DNA of 42,310 nt from Streptomyces roseochromogenus subsp. oscitans DS 12.976 (GTDB taxonomy: Bacteria > Actinomycetota > Actinomycetes > Streptomycetales > Streptomycetaceae): assembly GCF_000497445.1 (NCBI RefSeq), contig NZ_CM002285.1, positions 1,507,479 through 1,549,788 on the forward strand, written 5' to 3'. Both the position numbers and the translations under genes were made by a program. The notes under the pieces were generated by a model. That model was not told where the DNA came from. It worked only from the letters and a program-made list of their open reading frames with translations, and ran no database searches. Shown one piece after another: positions 8,277 to 16,261 of the stretch. Within the stretch, counting starts at the first letter, position 1. Each line of letters starts with the position of its first letter.

Positions 8277-8810
8277 TTATCGCCCCACCGGAAGCTCGAA
8301 GTGCACGAGACTCTGCGGCCGTTCGGCGTCCGTACGCTCGTCCTGCACGACTGTCCCGAGCGACCGCCAGAACTCCTCGGCGCCGGGCACGGCCGGATCG
8401 GTGTGCAGATAGACGGCCCGGTACCCGCCGTCGGCCACGGCGAACTCCACGAGCCGCTCGACCAGTTCCCGCCCGATCCCCCGCCGCCGGTGCCCGGGCC
8501 GCACATACACCCGGCGCAACTGCGCGGTCTCCCCCGACGGATACCGCTCGGCCAGCCACCGCGGATGGGGCGGACACCCAGGCCCCCGCGCATCGAGCGC
8601 CCCGGTCCCGACGACCTCTCCACCCCCGTCCACAGCGACGAGCAGCGTGTGCCGCTCGGGCACGAGATAGGCCCCGCCGGGATCCACGATGTCCGCGTGC
8701 CACCGGGGCACATATCCGGTGCGGAAATCCCGGTAAACGGTATCGAGCATGACGGACCGGGCGCCGTCCAGGTCGGTGGGGGTTGCTGGCCTGATGCTTA
8801 TGTAGTGCAC
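8277..8810 (-). CDS. GNAT family N-acetyltransferase
   Basis: 177-residue cytoplasmic acetyl-CoA-dependent acyltransferase. The acetyl-CoA loop is QLRRVYVRPGHRRRGIGREL near residue 108, with the R/Q-x-x-G-x-G/A pattern as RRRGIG, followed by the VEFAVADGGYRAVYLHTD strand-helix-strand and EEFWRSLG. It leads an operon with an ABC solute-binding protein and permease, so it may modify the imported compound (inference). The start is a GTG at 8810, without a Shine-Dalgarno sequence but with a -10-like TATGAT ending 6 nt upstream, the arrangement of a leaderless transcript. Confidence 0.88.
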   Translation of the reverse strand: MHYISIRPATPTDLDGARSVMLDTVYRDFRTGYVPRWHADIVDPGGAYLVPERHTLLVAVDGGGEVVGTGALDARGPGCPPHPRWLAERYPSGETAQLRRVYVRPGHRRRGIGRELVERLVEFAVADGGYRAVYLHTDPAVPGAEEFWRSLGTVVQDERTDAERPQSLVHFELPVGR

Positions 8811-8811
8811 T

Positions 8812-8826
8812 TGCGCATCATATGCA
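8812..8826 (-). promoter_or_regulatory. Leaderless -10 element inside a 15-bp dyad, GNAT operon
   Basis: On the minus strand TATGAT (8822-8817) ends 6 nt before the GTG start at 8810, and no ribosome site is present, so transcription probably begins at or next to the start codon. The hexamer lies within TGCATATGATGCGCA, an imperfect 15-bp palindrome (outer TGC/GCA and inner AT/AT match) where a repressor could block RNA polymerase. I see no clear -35. Confidence 0.5.
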
Positions 8827-9132
8827 TTAAGTCAGGAGGCGCACTCGACTCGGTGCCTCGGTCCCCTTCCGTGCGTAGAGCCACCAGGTGATCACGATCA
8901 CGCCGATGATCGAGGCCGCCATGCCGGCGAAGGAGAGGAGCCGTCGCCGTCGAAGGCGGGGCCGGGCGTGGCGCCGGCGTTCTCGCTGCCGGAGGCGGTG
9001 ACGCCGGCCGGGTTCACCGCGCAGGCGGCGTCCGCGCGGTCGGTGTCCCAGGGGACGGCGGCCGTATCCCCGCACCCTGCTCGCCACCCGATGATCAACG
9101 TCAGTTTGTGCCACCGAAGATTGATCATTCGG
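8827..9132 (-). pseudogene. Possible decayed gene for a membrane-anchored protein
   Basis: A minus-strand frame from an ATG near 9132 reads through GCGDTAAVPWDTDRADAAC and AVNPAGVTASGSENAG, then loses sense. In the neighbouring frame the sequence continues with LLSFAGMAASIIGVIVITWW and LYARKGTE, a convincing transmembrane tail, to a TAA at 8827. This looks like one secreted protein with a single transmembrane anchor, split by a frameshift near 8940. The family is not recognised. A sequencing error or two unrelated chance frames are alternatives. Confidence 0.3.
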
Positions 9133-9403
9133 CGTACAGGTAGGCAGCGGACGCGGTGGGGGCACTGGTCGGTGCGTTTGAACAGGCTGCCCTGACAGCC
9201 TTTGACCTGGCCTTTTCCGTGAACGGCACGCTCGTACGCCGATCGCTGGGGGCGAGTTGGGATACGCAGTTCGAGGCTGTGGATCCGGGCCCCAGGCCGC
9301 CTGAGCCTCCCGCGCCCACGCGCTGGGCATATCCCGGAGGCGGGGGCCGGGGCGACGGCGGACTGAGGGCTGCGGCCCGGGGCGCAGGTCGCGGTCGACG
9401 AGG

Positions 9404-10291
9404 TTACGAACCCTCCGTGAACGTGGCGGCGTGGTCGGCGGCCCACTGGCGAAACGTTCGCGGTGCCGTCCCGAGGATATCGGCCACCGCAGTGGTGACG
9501 TACGCGGGCTGTCCGACCGCGGCGCTCCACGCAGCGAGCAGCATGTCGACGACCGAACTGGGCACCGTGCCCTCCGACAGGCTCCGGAACTCCTCCGGCG
9601 TCATCTCCTCGAATGCGATCCGGCGCCCCAAGGCATGACCGATGAGGCCCACCTGTGCGGCCTGGGTCAGCGACTCGGGGCCCGTAAGGACGTAGTCGCC
9701 TCCGGCGTATCCGTCCTGATAGAGCGTCCGCGCCGCGACGGCTGCGACGTCGCGGTCGTCGACCGGTGCCGTCTCGGCGGCGCCGTAAGGCCACCGGACG
9801 ACCTCGCCGGCCCTGATCGCGGGCGCCCACCAGGCCAGCGAGTTCGACGCGAGCATCCCCGGCCGGATGATCGTCGACTCGAGTCCGGCGGCCGCGATGA
9901 GCCGCTCGATGTCGGCGTGCAGCACCGCCATGGGATTGGGCTGCTGGAAGAAGGGGTGCGGCGTCTGGTGCGGGGAGGAGAGGAAGACGACCCGCCGCAC
10001 GTGGGCTGCAAGCCGCTCGACGACTGCCGCGGCGGTCTGAGGCGGTGCGGTCCAGACGAGGAAGACCGCACCGGCGCCAATCAATGCCGGGTCGAGCGAC
10101 TCGGGCATGGTGAGGTCGCCGGTGAAGACCTCGACCTTCGCCGGCAGCGTCGCCGCTGCCTCGGAGCGATGAGTGAGGGCGCGGACCGGCACGCCCGCGT
10201 CGAGGAGTTGGTCGATGACGACGCGGCCGACCCGGCCCGTCGCCCCGGTTACGAGCACGGGAGGAATGTCTGTCCGGTTCATGCCGCCCAT
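9404..10291 (-). CDS. NmrA-like NAD(P)-binding oxidoreductase
   Basis: 295-residue atypical short-chain dehydrogenase of the NmrA/HSCARG group. The N-terminal LVTGATGRVGRVVIDQLLDAG is the dinucleotide-binding GxxGxxG; the usual YxxxK catalytic pair is not obvious, as expected for this group, which includes quinone reductases, redox sensors and isoflavone-reductase-like enzymes. The TIIRPGMLASN and VDDRDVAAVAARTL segments are typical. It is divergent from a TetR gene whose operator overlaps both promoters, so it is the likely repressed target. The ATG at 10282 is an alternative start; neither has a good ribosome site. Confidence 0.88.
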   Translation of the reverse strand: MGGMNRTDIPPVLVTGATGRVGRVVIDQLLDAGVPVRALTHRSEAAATLPAKVEVFTGDLTMPESLDPALIGAGAVFLVWTAPPQTAAAVVERLAAHVRRVVFLSSPHQTPHPFFQQPNPMAVLHADIERLIAAAGLESTIIRPGMLASNSLAWWAPAIRAGEVVRWPYGAAETAPVDDRDVAAVAARTLYQDGYAGGDYVLTGPESLTQAAQVGLIGHALGRRIAFEEMTPEEFRSLSEGTVPSSVVDMLLAAWSAAVGQPAYVTTAVADILGTAPRTFRQWAADHAATFTEGS

Positions 10292-10300
10292 GAAAACGTT

Positions 10301-10324
10301 ACTAGGTTAAAAAAGCAACCTGGT
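10301..10324. promoter_or_regulatory. Candidate TetR operator between NmrA-like and TetR genes
   Basis: Inverted repeat ACTAGGTT (10301-10308) and AACCTGGT (10317-10324), 7 of 8 positions complementary, with an A-rich 8-nt spacer, in a 54-bp divergent intergenic space that is unusually AT-rich. Its place between both starts fits autorepression plus repression of the oxidoreductase. Confidence 0.6.
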
Positions 10325-10333
10325 CATGAATGT

Positions 10334-10339
10334 TACCGT
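10334..10339 (+). promoter_or_regulatory. -10-like hexamer of a leaderless TetR promoter
   Basis: TACCGT ends exactly 6 nt before the TetR ATG at 10346, and there is no Shine-Dalgarno sequence in the gap GGTCAG. This spacing is that of leaderless mRNAs in actinobacteria. The -35 region would fall inside the candidate operator. Confidence 0.45.
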
Positions 10340-10345
10340 GGTCAG

Positions 10346-10942
10346 ATGAACGAGCCGACGGGACTGCGGGCCCGCAAGAAGGCGCGGACGCGCGACGCCA
10401 TCGCCGGCGCAGCCATCTCGCTGTTCCTGGAGCGCGGCTTCGACCGCGTCTCGGTCAACGACATCGCTGCGGCAGCCGAGATCTCAAAGCCGACCCTCTT
10501 CCGGTACTTCCCCACCAAGGAAGACCTGGTGCTGCACCGATTTGCGGACCACCAGGGCGAAGCGGCACGCGTCGTACGTGACCGCAGTTCCGGCACCAAG
10601 CCGGTGACGGCGCTGCACCGGCACTTCCGGGCCGGCCTCGATCGGTACGACCCCGTCACCGGCCTCAATGATCATCCCGAGGTGATGGCGTTCCATCGGC
10701 TGGTGTTCAGCACACCGAGCCTGGCGGCACGGCTCACGCAGTACCAGCTTGAGGACGAGGAGGCATTGGCGGACGCCCTCGGCGAAGGCATCCAGGCACG
10801 CCTGCGAGCCGCACAAGTACTCGCGGTCCAACGGGTGCTCGCCCGGACCAACTGGCAGAAGATCGCCGACGGTCGAACCGCCCACGACGTCCACCCCGAG
10901 GCCGTAGCCGACGCCGATCAGGCGTTCAGCCAACTGCGGTGA
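10346..10942 (+). CDS. TetR family transcriptional regulator
   Basis: 198-residue repressor. The N-terminal helix-turn-helix spans about residues 10-58: TRDAIAGAAISLFLERGFD, then VSVNDIAAAAEISKPTLFRYF and the typical PTKEDLV ending. The C-terminal half is the ligand-binding all-helical domain, of unknown ligand; FHRLVFSTPSLAARLTQYQ resembles the MftR/AcrR_C-type domain. The start ATG at 10346 gives MNEPTGLRARKKART, the usual short arm before helix 1; much longer readings of this frame are antisense to the NmrA-like gene. It probably represses itself and the divergent oxidoreductase. Confidence 0.92.
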   Translation: MNEPTGLRARKKARTRDAIAGAAISLFLERGFDRVSVNDIAAAAEISKPTLFRYFPTKEDLVLHRFADHQGEAARVVRDRSSGTKPVTALHRHFRAGLDRYDPVTGLNDHPEVMAFHRLVFSTPSLAARLTQYQLEDEEALADALGEGIQARLRAAQVLAVQRVLARTNWQKIADGRTAHDVHPEAVADADQAFSQLR

Positions 10943-11013
10943 CAGGCGACGCTCCTGGCCGAAGAAGGTGACGCGGGCTCCCTTCCCGTGCCCACCAGTT
11001 GTCCGGGCCCGGC

Positions 11014-12378
<1,365 letters not shown>

Positions 12379-12416
12379 GGAAGTCCCTTCGGGATACGGG
12401 GTGTTGGTCGCTCGGG

Positions 12417-13298
12417 TCACTTGACGGCGCCCGCCGTCAGACCGGCGACGAGATAGCGCTGCAGGAGGAGGAATCCGGCGACCACGGGCACGCTGACGAC
12501 CAGCGAGGCGGCCATGATCTGGTTCCAGTAGACGTCGTTGAGGGTGGAGTAGCCCTGGAGGCCGACGGCGAGGGTGCGGGTGGTGTCGTTGGTCATGACG
12601 GACGCGAACAGCACCTCGCCCCACGCGGTCATGAAGGCGTAGACGGCGACCGCGACGATGCCGGGGATCGCGGCCGGTACGACGATCCGGAGCAGCGCGC
12701 CCAGCGGGCCGCAGCCGTCCACCAGCGCCGCCTCGTCCAGGTCGCGCGGCACCGAGTCGAAGTACCCGATCAGCATCCAGATGGAGAAGGGGAGCGAGAA
12801 AGTCAGATACGTCAGGATCAGCCCGCCGCGGGAGCCGAACAGGGCGATGCCGGTGGCGTTGCCGAGGTTGACGTAGATCAGGAACAGCGGGAGGAGGAAG
12901 AGGATGCCGGGGAACATCTGCGTCGACAGGACCGTCACCGTGAAGACTCGCTTGCCGCGGAAGTCGTAGCGGCTGACGGCGTACGCGGCGAACACCGCGA
13001 TCACCACCGAGGAGATCGTCGCCGCGCCCGCCACGATCAGCGAGTTCATGAAGTACGTCGCGAGCGGGACCGTCGACCAGATGTCGATGTACGGCCGGAT
13101 GGTCAGACCGCTCGGCAGCCAGCGGAACTTGCCGGTGACGTCCGCGAGCGGTTTCAGCGAGCTGGAGACCATCACGTACACCGGGATCAGCACGAACCCG
13201 GTGAGCAGGGTGAGGAAGATCCGCCGGGACCACAGGAACGAACGCGGCGGCGCCATGGGCGAGTTGCTGGCCGCGAGGGCGAGGGGTGGGCTAGACAT
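12417..13298 (-). CDS. Carbohydrate ABC transporter permease, MalG/CebG type
   Basis: 293-residue inner-membrane subunit of a CUT1 sugar importer with six membrane segments. The cytoplasmic EAA loop [20 protein letters not shown] near residue 190 docks the ATPase. The start ATG at 13298 overlaps the stop of the preceding permease by 8 nt, so the two are translated together. No ATPase gene is present in the operon; in Streptomyces many such importers share the ATPase MsiK, which would be encoded elsewhere (known for the family, not visible here). Confidence 0.93.
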   Translation of the reverse strand: MSSPPLALAASNSPMAPPRSFLWSRRIFLTLLTGFVLIPVYVMVSSSLKPLADVTGKFRWLPSGLTIRPYIDIWSTVPLATYFMNSLIVAGAATISSVVIAVFAAYAVSRYDFRGKRVFTVTVLSTQMFPGILFLLPLFLIYVNLGNATGIALFGSRGGLILTYLTFSLPFSIWMLIGYFDSVPRDLDEAALVDGCGPLGALLRIVVPAAIPGIVAVAVYAFMTAWGEVLFASVMTNDTTRTLAVGLQGYSTLNDVYWNQIMAASLVVSVPVVAGFLLLQRYLVAGLTAGAVK

Positions 13299-14283
13299 CG
13301 GCGGAAGCCCTCCGTCCGCGTGAGGTGAACAGCAGATACAGGCCCGTGACGACGAGCAGGAAGAGCAGCAGCAGGACGGACATGGCGGAGCCGGTGCCGA
13401 AGTTCCAGGTGACGAAGGAAGCCTGGTAGATGTGGACCGAGATGAGATCGGCGGCCTCGGGGGCGGATTTGCCGAACAGCACGTACGGCGTGTTGAAGTC
13501 GTTGAACGTCCACAGGAAGAGGACCAGGATCAGCACCTGGTTGACCGGGCGCAGGGACGGCAGGGTGATGCGGCGGATCTGCTGCCACATCCCGGCGCCG
13601 TCCAGCGCGGCCGCCTCGTACAGCTCCTTGGGGATGTTCTGCAGTCCGGCCATCACGATGAGAAAGGCGAACGGCCAGCCCTTCCACACGGACACGGTCA
13701 GCAGGGCGTAGAAGCTGTTGTCGCCGATGAGCCAGAAGGAGGGCTTGCCGGTGAGGTGGAGCTGGTCGTGCAGGACGTGGTTCACCAGGCCGTTGTCGTG
13801 CTGGAACATGAACACCCAGGTGACGACGGCCGCGTAGACGGGCAGCGCGTACGGCACCAGGAACAGGGCTCTGAGCAGGCCGCGGCCGCGGAAGGTGTCC
13901 TGCATGAAGATCGCGGCGGCGGTGCCGATCAGCCAGCACAGGCCGACCGACAGCAGAGTGAAGGCGACGGTGACGAAGAACGAGTGCAGCAGCGCGTTCC
14001 CGACGGGCGCGTCGAAGTCCACCGACACCTTGTAGTTGCCGAGGCCGGACCAGGGGGCGGTGCTCCAGTCGCGGATGTAGAACTGGGTGAGTTCCTTGAA
14101 GCTCATCACGATGCCGATGGCCATCGGCACCAGGTGGACGAGGAGTTCCAGCAGCAGGGCGGGCAGGAGCAGCAGATACGGCAGGGAGACGCGGCGCAGC
14201 CGCCCGGTGCGGCGGTGGGGCTCGCGCGCCGCCGCTCCGGGGGTCTCCTGTCGCACCGGCTCCTTGAAGGCGGTGGTCGTCAT
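13291..14283 (-). CDS. Carbohydrate ABC transporter permease, MalF/CebF type
   Basis: 330-residue CUT1 sugar importer subunit. A basic cytoplasmic N-terminus (about 40 residues) is followed by six or more membrane segments and the EAA loop YEAAALDGAGMWQQIRRITL near residue 228, then WTFNDFNTPYVL, conserved in MalF-like permeases. The ATG at 14283 is 8 nt after the binding-protein stop and gives a start typical of the family; a longer reading would be antisense-like sequence inside the binding-protein gene. Confidence 0.93.
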   Translation of the reverse strand: MTTTAFKEPVRQETPGAAAREPHRRTGRLRRVSLPYLLLLPALLLELLVHLVPMAIGIVMSFKELTQFYIRDWSTAPWSGLGNYKVSVDFDAPVGNALLHSFFVTVAFTLLSVGLCWLIGTAAAIFMQDTFRGRGLLRALFLVPYALPVYAAVVTWVFMFQHDNGLVNHVLHDQLHLTGKPSFWLIGDNSFYALLTVSVWKGWPFAFLIVMAGLQNIPKELYEAAALDGAGMWQQIRRITLPSLRPVNQVLILVLFLWTFNDFNTPYVLFGKSAPEAADLISVHIYQASFVTWNFGTGSAMSVLLLLFLLVVTGLYLLFTSRGRRASADV

Positions 14284-14291
14284 CTTCGCTC

Positions 14292-15608
14292 TCACGCCGC
14301 CGGCATCTGCTGCTGGGCCTTCTGCAGCGCGGCCTTGACCGAGTCGGTGGTCACCGTGCGCCCGGCGGCCGCGTCGGCGAACAGGTCTTTGACGGCCGTA
14401 CCGACGGCCGTCTCGAACTGCGACTCGGACGCGACCTGCGGCAGGGCGGCCGCGCTGGTGGCGAGGGTGTTCTTCAGCACCGCGGTGGCGGGGGTGGCGA
14501 ACGCCGCGTCTTCCTGGGCGGACTTGACCGGCGGGATGGAGCTGTAGGCCGTGTTGAGGATCTTCTGCTCCGCGTCGGAGGTCATGAACCTCACGAACCG
14601 GGTGGCGCCGTCGAGGTTGTGGGTGTTCTTGAAGACGGCCAGGTTGATGCCCATGACCGCCGAGTCGACCTGGGTGCCGGAGCCGGGCGTCCCGGAGATC
14701 ACCGGGACCGGCGCGATGCCGTAGGCGTCCTCGCTCATGCCCTGGGACTTGAGGTTGGCGGCGGCCGACTGCCACAACAGCATCGCCTGCCTGCCCTTGG
14801 CGAAGTCACTGACGGACTGGTTCTGCGCGTACTCGGCGTCGCCGGTCGGGATGACCTTGTCCTTGGCCATCAGGTCGACGTAACTCTTGACCGCCTCGAC
14901 CACCTTGGGACCGGTGAAGTCGGGCTTGCCGCCGGCGGTGAAGAAATCGGCGCCGTGCTGCTTGGCGAAGACGAAGACGTGGTGGATGTTCTCCGACGGG
15001 TTCGAGCCCTCGGCGCCGAGCGCGGACTTGCCCTCGGCCTGGATCTTCTTGCCGTCGGCGACCAGCTCGCCCCAGGTGGCCGGGGGCTTGGCGATACCGG
15101 CGTCGGCGAAGATCTTCTTGTTGTAGTAGAGGGCGTACGCAAACGAGTACAGCGGGACCGCCGCCGGGTCCTTGCCCGCCGCGCCGGTCGAGCCGAGCGC
15201 GGTGTCGGCGAACCGGTCCTTGCCGCCGATCTCGGCGAAGTTCTTCGCGTCCCACGGCAGCAGGGCGCCGGTCGCCTGCAGCGAGGCGCTCCAGGTGTTG
15301 CCGATGTTCAGCACGTCCGGGCCCTGACCCGAGGTGGTCGCGGTGAGGATCCGGTTGAGCAGATCCGACCAGGGTACGACCTCCAGCTTCACCTTGATCC
15401 CGGTCTGCTTCTGGAACTTGTCGAGTTCGGGCTGGAGGACCTGCTTGTCGACGGCGACGCTGGCGCCCTGGTTGGAAGCCCAGTACGTCAGCGTCTTCGG
15501 CGAGTCGTCGGACCCTCCGCCGCTGGACGAGCCGCCTCCGCAGGCCGTGGCCGCGAGGACGAGAGAGAGGGTTACGGCGCCTGTTGCCGCGGCTCGGATG
15601 CTGCGCAT
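14292..15608 (-). CDS. Sugar-binding lipoprotein of a CUT1 ABC importer
   Basis: 438-residue extracellular solute-binding protein (SBP family 1). The signal peptide ends at ATAC-GGG, a lipoprotein cleavage site, followed by a Ser/Gly linker. Core features include LTYWASNQG, KFQKQTGIKVKLEVVPW, GPDVLNIGNTW, PLYSFAYALYYNKKIFADAG and KNTHNLDGATRFVRFMTS. The ATG at 15608 has AGGAG just upstream. It is first in the operon with two permeases and GH1 beta-glucosidase, which suggests a beta-glucoside such as cellobiose or another oligosaccharide as ligand (inference). The upstream control region adjoins a broken ROK regulator. Confidence 0.93.
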   Translation of the reverse strand: MRSIRAAATGAVTLSLVLAATACGGGSSSGGGSDDSPKTLTYWASNQGASVAVDKQVLQPELDKFQKQTGIKVKLEVVPWSDLLNRILTATTSGQGPDVLNIGNTWSASLQATGALLPWDAKNFAEIGGKDRFADTALGSTGAAGKDPAAVPLYSFAYALYYNKKIFADAGIAKPPATWGELVADGKKIQAEGKSALGAEGSNPSENIHHVFVFAKQHGADFFTAGGKPDFTGPKVVEAVKSYVDLMAKDKVIPTGDAEYAQNQSVSDFAKGRQAMLLWQSAAANLKSQGMSEDAYGIAPVPVISGTPGSGTQVDSAVMGINLAVFKNTHNLDGATRFVRFMTSDAEQKILNTAYSSIPPVKSAQEDAAFATPATAVLKNTLATSAAALPQVASESQFETAVGTAVKDLFADAAAGRTVTTDSVKAALQKAQQQMPAA

Positions 15609-15676
15609 GGCTCCTGGTGTCCCTTTCCGGGAGTCGAGAACCCGAGGCGGCTCACGGAAGCCGACACCCGTGCGGC

Positions 15677-15694
15677 CCGTGCGGACCCGCACGG
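15677..15694. repeat. Dyad and degenerate 10-bp repeats in the binding-protein leader
   Basis: CCGTGCGG (15677-15684) and CCGCACGG (15687-15694) form a perfect 8-bp dyad with a 2-nt centre. It sits in a run of about five related 10-bp units (roughly 15667-15714) of the type CCGTGCGGAC. This lies 70-90 nt upstream of the sugar-binding protein start and could be a regulator array or a leader hairpin. Confidence 0.5.
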
Positions 15695-15734
15695 ACCTGC
15701 GCGGACCCGTTCGGCTCCCGAAGCCCCTCATGGC

Positions 15735-15755
15735 TTAATTTAGGACGTGAGTTAA
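15735..15755. promoter_or_regulatory. Candidate ROK operator / promoter of the sugar ABC operon
   Basis: AT-rich island in GC-rich surroundings: TTAA (15735-15738) and TTAA (15752-15755) flank 13 nt. The minus strand carries TAAATT (15744-15739), a possible -10 for the leftward operon. AT-rich split inverted repeats of this kind are typical operators of ROK repressors, and the remnant of one lies directly beside it. Confidence 0.45.
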
Positions 15756-15862
15756 ACCTCAGGAGAAACGCTCGTCAAGAGATCCGGCAGCGGTGCACGG
15801 TCGAACAGCCCGGAAATCCGCGGAGAACTGGGGGCCGGGTGGCAGCGCCGGGCGGCCGTACG

Positions 15863-16168
15863 GTGCGTGACCTGCGGCGGGAGAGCCGGGGCGCCGTTCT
15901 GCAACGGTTGTATGTCGACGGGCCGATGAGCCGGCACGCGCTGGGCCCGGCGGCCGGACAGCGGGCGGCTGATCGGGGTGGACGTCGGCGAGACCGGCGT
16001 ACGGGTGGTGCTGTCCGACCTGACACTTGCCGAACTCGCTTGTGGCGAACAACTGTTGGGGACGCACTGATACGACATCGCAGCCGTCGTCGGCCAGGTC
16101 GCCGACGGGATCGCGGACGTGCTCCGGACGGCCGGGCTCCCCGGCTCGGACCTGCTCGGCGTCGGGTC
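15863..16168 (+). pseudogene. Broken ROK-family repressor remnant
   Basis: From a GTG at 15863 the frame gives VRDLRRESRGAVLQRLYVDG and PMSRHALG, the start of ROK repressors up to the first DNA-binding helix. The rest of the helix-turn-helix is missing. In the +1 frame the sequence resumes at 15960 with DSGRLIGVDVGETGVRVVL and SDLTLAELA, the ATP/sugar-kinase-like ROK core. That frame hits TGA at 16068, continues as DIAAVVGQVADGIADVLRTAG and LLGVGS, then ends. About 50 codons of the helix-turn-helix and most of the C-terminal domain are gone. It is divergent from the sugar ABC operon and was probably its repressor (inference). Confidence 0.85.
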
Positions 16169-16261
16169 GGCCACTCATGAGCCAAGCGTGCGTGGGCCCG
16201 CGCCACGCACCGGGTCGGCGCATGGCGCGGGCCTGCCCGGCCCCGCTGGCGGGCCGCCCCG

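Larger units (their letters stand above)
8811..9403. other. 593-bp stretch without an intact gene
   Basis: Besides the GNAT promoter dyad and the decayed frame at 8827-9132, it holds a perfect 8-bp inverted repeat, ATGATCAA (9091-9098) and TTGATCAT (9121-9128), and a small hairpin AGGCTG/CAGCCT (9184-9201). Local composition is less GC-rich near 9090-9210 than in neighbouring genes. No open frame there has convincing protein features. It may be the scar of an insertion or deletion. Confidence 0.5.

Noticed and set aside
10943..11013. Terminator between TetR and GH1 genes
   Set aside because: The 71-bp convergent gap has no hairpin stronger than expected for its GC content.
15609..15862. CebR (LacI-type) operator TGGGAGCGCTCCCA in the sugar operon promoter
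   Set aside because: No such 14-bp palindrome is present; the region carries an AT-rich split repeat and a ROK remnant instead.
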